A stretch of 64,000 nucleotides of DNA from assembly GCF_001577365.1 (NCBI RefSeq), contig NZ_CP014513.1, positions 62,001 to 126,000 of the forward strand, given 5' to 3'. How positions within the stretch are numbered: the stretch's first letter is position 1; every line of letters begins with the position of its first letter. Shown piece by piece: positions 60,332 through 64,000 of the stretch. The notes under the pieces were generated by a model. That model had not been told where the DNA came from, searched no databases, and saw nothing but the letters and a program-made list of their open reading frames with translations. Made by a program: the position numbers and the translations under genes. The stretch is from Frondihabitans sp. PAMC 28766. Its GTDB lineage: Bacteria > Actinomycetota > Actinomycetes > Actinomycetales > Microbacteriaceae.

Positions 60332-60394
60332 ACCCTCGCCGGCGGACACCACACCCTGCCCAGGGCCACCGCCGCGTCTGCTCGCGCGGGTCTC

Positions 60395-60451
60395 CGCCGC
60401 ATCCGAGGGCGTGCGCCGCATCCGAGGGCGTGCGCCGCATTCGAGGGGCCA
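60395..60451 (+). repeat. Tandem 19-bp repeats
   Basis: CGCCGCATCCGAGGGCGTG occurs at 60395 and 60414, followed by a degenerate third copy (CGCCGCATTCGAGGGG) at 60433. They lie between the ABM and TetR stop codons. The same interval begins with the 17-base stretch also found at 46463. Confidence 0.75.
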
Positions 60452-60467
60452 CGCCGAAGTCGAGGCG

Positions 60468-61040
60468 CTACAACACCCGTGCCGAGTCGGCGACCCTCGC
60501 CAGCTCGCGAAAAGCCTCGTCGATCTCGGCGTGCAGCCCCCGCGTTGCGTCCTCGAACCAGCGCGCGGTCGCGATGCCGAGCAGGTCCATGCCGATCCGG
60601 GCCGCGAAGGCCGCCGGCCGAGCCGCGACACCGCGACGTTCGAAAGCCGCCGTGAGGGTCTCGACGAGGCCCTCCACCTTGGACATCTGCCGCTCGCGAA
60701 GCGCAGGCGTCGCCAGGATCACGGGCGCGCGCCGTTCGGTCACCGGCCGATTGCCCTCGAAGAGTGGCACCGACTCGTGGAAGGCCGCCCTCAGCGCCTC
60801 CAACGGAACCACCTCGGAGGGGACGGCCTCGAGCGCCCAGTTCAGCCCGTCGCTCAGCTCCGCGTCGCCGTCGAAGAACACCTCGCGTTTGTCGGCGAAG
60901 TGCCGGAAGAAGGTGCGCTCGGTGACACCGGCGCGCTCCGCAATGCTGGCGGCGGACGTCTCGTCGTAGCCACGCTCGACGAAGAGATCGAGCGCCGCCT
61001 CTTGCAGCCGCGCCCTGACGATCCGTCCGTCCCGGGGCAT
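60468..61040 (-). CDS. TetR/AcrR family regulator
   Basis: A 190-residue regulator. The helix-turn-helix is SAASIAERAGVTERTFFRHF followed by ADKREVFFDGDAELS, of the same FFRHFADKREV type as the regulator at 22386, so the two are paralogues. The C-terminal domain is helical and unassigned. On the minus strand a TACTCT box is six bases before the ATG, with a -35-like CTGTCA 17 bases further. A palindrome GTCAG-TCG-CTGAC (61061-61073) lies between the two boxes, which suggests autorepression. Confidence 0.9.
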   Translation of the reverse strand: MPRDGRIVRARLQEAALDLFVERGYDETSAASIAERAGVTERTFFRHFADKREVFFDGDAELSDGLNWALEAVPSEVVPLEALRAAFHESVPLFEGNRPVTERRAPVILATPALRERQMSKVEGLVETLTAAFERRGVAARPAAFAARIGMDLLGIATARWFEDATRGLHAEIDEAFRELARVADSARVL

Positions 61041-61060
61041 GGAGCGAGAGTACCAGTGCC

Positions 61061-61073
61061 GTCAGTCGCTGAC
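61061..61073 (-). promoter_or_regulatory. Palindromic operator of the TetR gene
   Basis: GTCAG-TCG-CTGAC is a perfect five-pair inverted repeat overlapping the -35/spacer of the TetR promoter on the minus strand (-10 TACTCT, 61047-61052). Confidence 0.6.
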
Positions 61074-61104
61074 AGAACACACAAGGCATGTCCGAGCCCG
61101 AGAC

Positions 61105-61140
61105 GACGAAAGCCCGCCGCACGCGAGGCGTGCGACGGGC
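61105..61140 (-). terminator. Rho-independent terminator of the secreted-protein gene
   Basis: On the minus strand, a 13-base stem (GCCCGTCGCACGC with its near-complement, one mismatch, loop of three) is followed by TTTCGTCGTC. A second hairpin, GTCCGGGG-N8-CCCCGGAC (61152-61175), lies between it and the stop at 61225. Confidence 0.75.
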
Positions 61141-61224
61141 CCTATCGGGTTGTCCGGGGCATCCAATCCCCGGACGCCGTCCGGAGCGCAAGCGAACCGG
61201 ACGTTCAGGGGTGGAGTGTCGGAA

Positions 61225-61896
61225 TTACTTGGAGATCTGAGCGGTGATGGTGGCGACACCGACGAGGAGGTCCGCCTTGACCGCGGTGGTCTTGAACGTC
61301 GAGTCGAGCAGCGAAGCAGCCGTCGACGACACGTGGACGGTGGTGCCGGTCAGGATCGCGTCCTTGCCCTGCAGCTGCAGCGGCTTGAGCGTGCCACCGT
61401 GAAGGTTGAACAGCGGAGCCTGGACGGCCGCGACCTTGCCGTTGACCGAGACATCGCCGTAGAGCAGCGAGTTGCCGGGGTTGATGGTGAAGTCGGCGAG
61501 CGTGACCGACGTCGCACCCGACGTCAGAGTGAGGCCCGAACCGTCGTGCTCCAGGATGCCCTGCACGTACGGGCGGTAGTTGCTCTTCGGCGACCAGTAG
61601 ACGACCGAGCCGCCCGTGATCGGGAAGGTGATGTCGCTACCGGTGAGCTTGGCCGTGCCGTACACCGACGGGGTCAGCTTCAAGCTCTTGAGCGCGGCGA
61701 GGAAGTTGCTGTCCAGCGCGACACCCGTGGTACCACCGAGAACGGCGGGAACGGCAGCGGCGGGGGCGGGGATGCTCTTCGCGGCGGCGAGGTGCGTCGA
61801 CGCCGCGTTGGCCTGAGTGACACCGACACCGGCGACACCGGCGACGAGAACGGCGGCAGCAGCGAAGCTGATTCCAGCTTTGGAGATCTTGCGCAT
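61225..61896 (-). CDS. Secreted protein with signal peptide
   Basis: A 223-residue exported protein. The signal peptide is MRKISKAGISFAAAAVLVAG through about residue 30 (TQANAAS cleavage). The mature part is beta-rich: GSVVYWSPKSNYRPYVQGIL, GLTLTSGATSVTLADFTINP, GNSLLYGDVSVNGKVAAVQA and LQLQGKDAILTGTTVHVSST. It lacks cysteines, an LPXTG motif and a membrane anchor. The repeated strand pattern resembles secreted actinobacterial domains seen near HtaA-type proteins, but I cannot assign a function. The ATG at 61896 has AAAGGA six bases upstream. It is divergent from the LacI gene. Confidence 0.78.
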   Translation of the reverse strand: MRKISKAGISFAAAAVLVAGVAGVGVTQANAASTHLAAAKSIPAPAAAVPAVLGGTTGVALDSNFLAALKSLKLTPSVYGTAKLTGSDITFPITGGSVVYWSPKSNYRPYVQGILEHDGSGLTLTSGATSVTLADFTINPGNSLLYGDVSVNGKVAAVQAPLFNLHGGTLKPLQLQGKDAILTGTTVHVSSTAASLLDSTFKTTAVKADLLVGVATITAQISK

Positions 61897-62053
61897 GGGA
61901 GGTCCTTTATTGGATGAATGGTGAACACCGGTTGAGTGTTCGTTGGGCGCTTGCCCGATGACCTGTGTTCGCTGCCCCTGCCAAAAAGGGTGGGACGAGT
62001 TCTCGACCGTGACCATTCCGTGACCTGATCGACCCGTTCCCTAGGATGAGCGC

Positions 62054-63148
62054 ATGTCGAGAGCGAGCGAGCGAGCCGGAGGGCCGAAGCCTCGGATCAC
62101 GATCGTGGATGTCGCTCGCGCGGCCGGAGTCAGCAAGGGCGCCGCGTCACACGCCCTCAACGGGCGCCTCGGCGTGTCGGAGGAGACCCGCCAACGCGTG
62201 AAGGCGGCGGCCGTCGACCTCGGCTGGTCGCCGAACAGCGTGGCCAGAGCTCTGTCGGGCGCTCGGGCCGGCGCGATCGGCTGGGCCATCGTGCGCAGCG
62301 CGAAGTCCGCCACGATCGACCCCTACGTGACGCAGCTCTTCATCGGCATCGAGCTCGGGCTCGCCGACACCGACGTGGCCCTGGTGGTCAAGCTCGTCGC
62401 CGATCGCACCGAGGAGGAGGCGCTCTACCGCCGCTGGGCGTCGTCCCGACGGGTCGACGGCGTCGTCGTCACCGACATCGACGCCGACGAGCGGCGTTTC
62501 GCCCTCCTCGACGACCTGGGGCTGCCGGTCGCGGCGTTCCGCAGCTATCGGTCGGAGCAGGACGGCGACAGGTCGAAAGCAGGGCGGCAGGATCCCGAGA
62601 CGGCGAGCGTCCCGTCCGTCTGGCTGGACGAGCAGCGCGGCGTCGATGTGATCCTGAACCACGCGCACGAGCTCGGCCACCGACGGATCGCCTGGATCTC
62701 CGGCGATCCTGTGCGAAGCTCGGTGCTCCTCCGCGAGGTGGCGACGCTCCACTGGGCAGAACAGCACCCCGGTGCCCTGGTGTCGACCGAGTGGACCGAC
62801 TACAGCGCGGCCGAAGGCGCCGCGACGGCCGAGCGCCTTCTGCGCCGGGCCGAGCCCCCGACGTTCCTCGTCTTCGACAACGACCTGATGGCTCTGTCGG
62901 GCCTCTCGATGTGCCATGCCCTCGGACTCCGGGTGCCGGAGGAGGTTTCGGTCGCGTCGTTCATCGACTCCGATCTCTGCGATGTGGGTGTTCCGCCGAT
63001 CACGGCCCTGCACCACGAGACCGTCGCCTTCGGCGAGCAGCTCGCCACTCGACTCGTCGGAGTCGTCGACGGCGCCGAGACACCCGACGTCGTCGTGTCC
63101 CCCCTCCGCCTGCGGATCCGGCCCAGCACCGGCCCCGCACCCGCCTGA
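62054..63148 (+). CDS. LacI family transcriptional regulator
   Basis: A 364-residue repressor. The headpiece is RITIVDVARAAGVSKGAASH followed by ALNGRLGVSEETRQRV, and the hinge is SPNSVARALSG. The core has the PBP fold: AIGWAIVRSAKSATIDPYVT, DGVVVTDIDADERRFALLDD, HELGHRRIAWISGDPVRSSV, EEVSVASFIDSDLCDVGVPP. The ATG at 62054 is six bases after TAGGAT (62042-62047), so it is probably leaderless. A CpG-centred operator lies in the promoter of the next gene, a sugar-binding lipoprotein, which it most likely controls (inference). Confidence 0.92.
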   Translation: MSRASERAGGPKPRITIVDVARAAGVSKGAASHALNGRLGVSEETRQRVKAAAVDLGWSPNSVARALSGARAGAIGWAIVRSAKSATIDPYVTQLFIGIELGLADTDVALVVKLVADRTEEEALYRRWASSRRVDGVVVTDIDADERRFALLDDLGLPVAAFRSYRSEQDGDRSKAGRQDPETASVPSVWLDEQRGVDVILNHAHELGHRRIAWISGDPVRSSVLLREVATLHWAEQHPGALVSTEWTDYSAAEGAATAERLLRRAEPPTFLVFDNDLMALSGLSMCHALGLRVPEEVSVASFIDSDLCDVGVPPITALHHETVAFGEQLATRLVGVVDGAETPDVVVSPLRLRIRPSTGPAPA

Positions 63149-63152
63149 GCCA

Positions 63153-63202
63153 TTGACCCGGTGGCCGAACGGGTGCTACTTTCACCCGAGGTAAACCGGT
63201 TT
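63153..63202 (+). promoter_or_regulatory. Promoter and LacI operator of the sugar-binding protein gene
   Basis: TTGACC (63153-63158), an 18-base spacer and TACTTT (63177-63182) form a promoter; AAACCGGTTT (63193-63202), a perfect CpG-centred palindrome of LacI type, lies just past the predicted transcription start. Confidence 0.8.
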
Positions 63203-63267
63203 GGTTCCGCGCCCGACGCGAGTCGGGCCGCACGCATCCGATTGCATCTCAAACGAAGGAGTTTGAC

Positions 63268-64000
63268 ATGAGCGACTCATCGTTCTTCCGCCGCCCGGTG
63301 ACCAGGCGGGCCCTCATCGGCGGTGGCATCGCCACCGCCGCGGCCGCCGCCCTCGCGGCCTGCTCGCCGTCCGGCTCAGGTGGCTCCAAGGCCGCGGGCG
63401 CCGACCTGAAGTTCTGGGACATGGTCTGGGGCACCGGCACGGCCTACACCGCCAAGGCGAAGTCCATCGCCGGTGGCTACAAGCCGACAGGGTCCAATCG
63501 CGGCGTCACCTACCAGTCCGTGCCGTGGGCCAACTGGTACCAGACGTTCACCTCGGCGGCGGCCTCCAAGACGACGCCCGCCGTCAGCACGGGTGCGGCC
63601 TTCCTGCCGTTCGCCTTCCTCGAGCAGGGGTCGGTCGCCCCCGCCGACGACCTCATCGACCTGCTGACGAAGAACGGCACGAACGACTTCCTCCCGGGCC
63701 TCTTGCCCGCGATGAAGACGAAGAAGGGCTACGCGGCGGTGCCGTGGTCGCTCGACCTCCGGGTGCTCTGGTATCGCGAGTCGCTGCTCGAGAAGGCCAA
63801 CGCCGACGTGCCCACCGACTGGGACAGCTTCATCGCCGCCGGCACGAAGCTGCACAAGATCGGCGTGACGGGCCTCGGCATGGCCGGGTCGAGCACCACG
63901 ACCGACGCCCAGCACACCGTCGCGGCCCTTCTGATCAACAATGGCGGTGGTCTCTTCGCCGAAGACGAGACGCCCGACGCGGTCACCGACCGCAACATCG
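63268..64000 (+). CDS. Sugar ABC transporter substrate-binding lipoprotein, 5' part
   Basis: An exported lipoprotein cut by the right edge; 244 codons are visible. The signal peptide has a twin-arginine-like start (FRRPVTRRALIGGGIATAAA) and a lipobox LAAC with the lipid-bearing cysteine near residue 35. The mature part, LKFWDMVWGTGTAYTAKAKS, then VTYQSVPWANWYQTFTSAAA and KKGYAAVPWSLDLRVLWYRE, is typical of family 1 extracellular solute-binding proteins that catch sugars for an ABC importer. AAGGAG lies six bases before the ATG at 63268. Permease genes probably follow outside the window. The adjacent LacI gene and its operator point to substrate-induced expression. Confidence 0.92.
   Translation, partial: MSDSSFFRRPVTRRALIGGGIATAAAAALAACSPSGSGGSKAAGADLKFWDMVWGTGTAYTAKAKSIAGGYKPTGSNRGVTYQSVPWANWYQTFTSAAASKTTPAVSTGAAFLPFAFLEQGSVAPADDLIDLLTKNGTNDFLPGLLPAMKTKKGYAAVPWSLDLRVLWYRESLLEKANADVPTDWDSFIAAGTKLHKIGVTGLGMAGSSTTTDAQHTVAALLINNGGGLFAEDETPDAVTDRNI

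Noticed and set aside
60395..60451. CRISPR-like 19-bp repeats
   Set aside because: The copies are contiguous, with no spacers, and the third is degenerate.

Overview
The window is high-GC actinobacterial DNA, most probably from a member of the Microbacteriaceae; the genus cannot be fixed by reading. The evidence is the strong G/C bias in third codon positions, many genes whose start codon lies 6-8 bases after a TANNNT box (leaderless transcripts), a surface protein with an LAXTG sorting signal, an actinobacterial-type histidine ammonia-lyase, and a DyP peroxidase-encapsulin operon. No rRNA, tRNA, CRISPR array, insertion sequence or prophage was seen. No gap between genes exceeds 300 bases.

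Layout. 1-5.6 kb: the 3' part of ppc (frameshifted), a PRC-barrel protein, an HTH-MNT/HEPN toxin-antitoxin pair, a radical SAM protein and a type II NADH dehydrogenase. 5.8-9.5 kb: a hydrolase-TetR operon behind a palindromic operator, and a secreted GH43 glycosidase. 9.5-12.6 kb: a broken hipBA module with a three-site operator array, and an NhaP-type antiporter. 12.7-18.6 kb: a giant LAXTG-anchored repeat adhesin (one frameshift). 18.8-33.7 kb: a KAS III-like synthase, a winged-helix YcaQ-type protein, several regulator/enzyme pairs (TetR-reductase, TetR-aldo/keto reductase), a Nudix hydrolase, a Ser/Thr kinase with a GAF domain, and an AbiEi/DUF559-type protein. 33.7-40.9 kb: a complete histidine-degradation operon (hutH-hutU-M20 amidohydrolase-hutF-hutI) divergent from an IclR regulator. 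40.9-50 kb: MerR-reductase; an FAD oxidase/esterase pair divergent from an Old Yellow Enzyme-MarR pair; and LacI-MFS divergent from an SDR. 50-52.7 kb: DyP peroxidase-encapsulin-kinase operon. 52.6-64 kb: an XRE/MmyB regulator, carboxylesterase, TauE/SafE permease, TetR-SDR pair, ABM monooxygenase, a secreted protein, and a LacI regulator followed by a truncated sugar-binding lipoprotein.

How it works together. Much of the window is small catabolic or detoxification cassettes, each one regulator beside one or two enzymes, with a visible inverted repeat in the shared promoter. The hut operon converts histidine to formylglutamate through HutH, HutU, HutI and HutF, and an M20 amidohydrolase sits where a deformylase is needed. 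The encapsulin operon should make a protein nanocompartment loaded with the peroxidase through a GSLGLGSLRR-type tag.

A caution for all users: five genes (ppc, the adhesin, a small TfoX-like gene, hutI, the DyP peroxidase) each carry exactly one single-base indel in G/C-rich sequence, and each reads correctly when that base is restored. Sequencing or assembly error is the simplest explanation.
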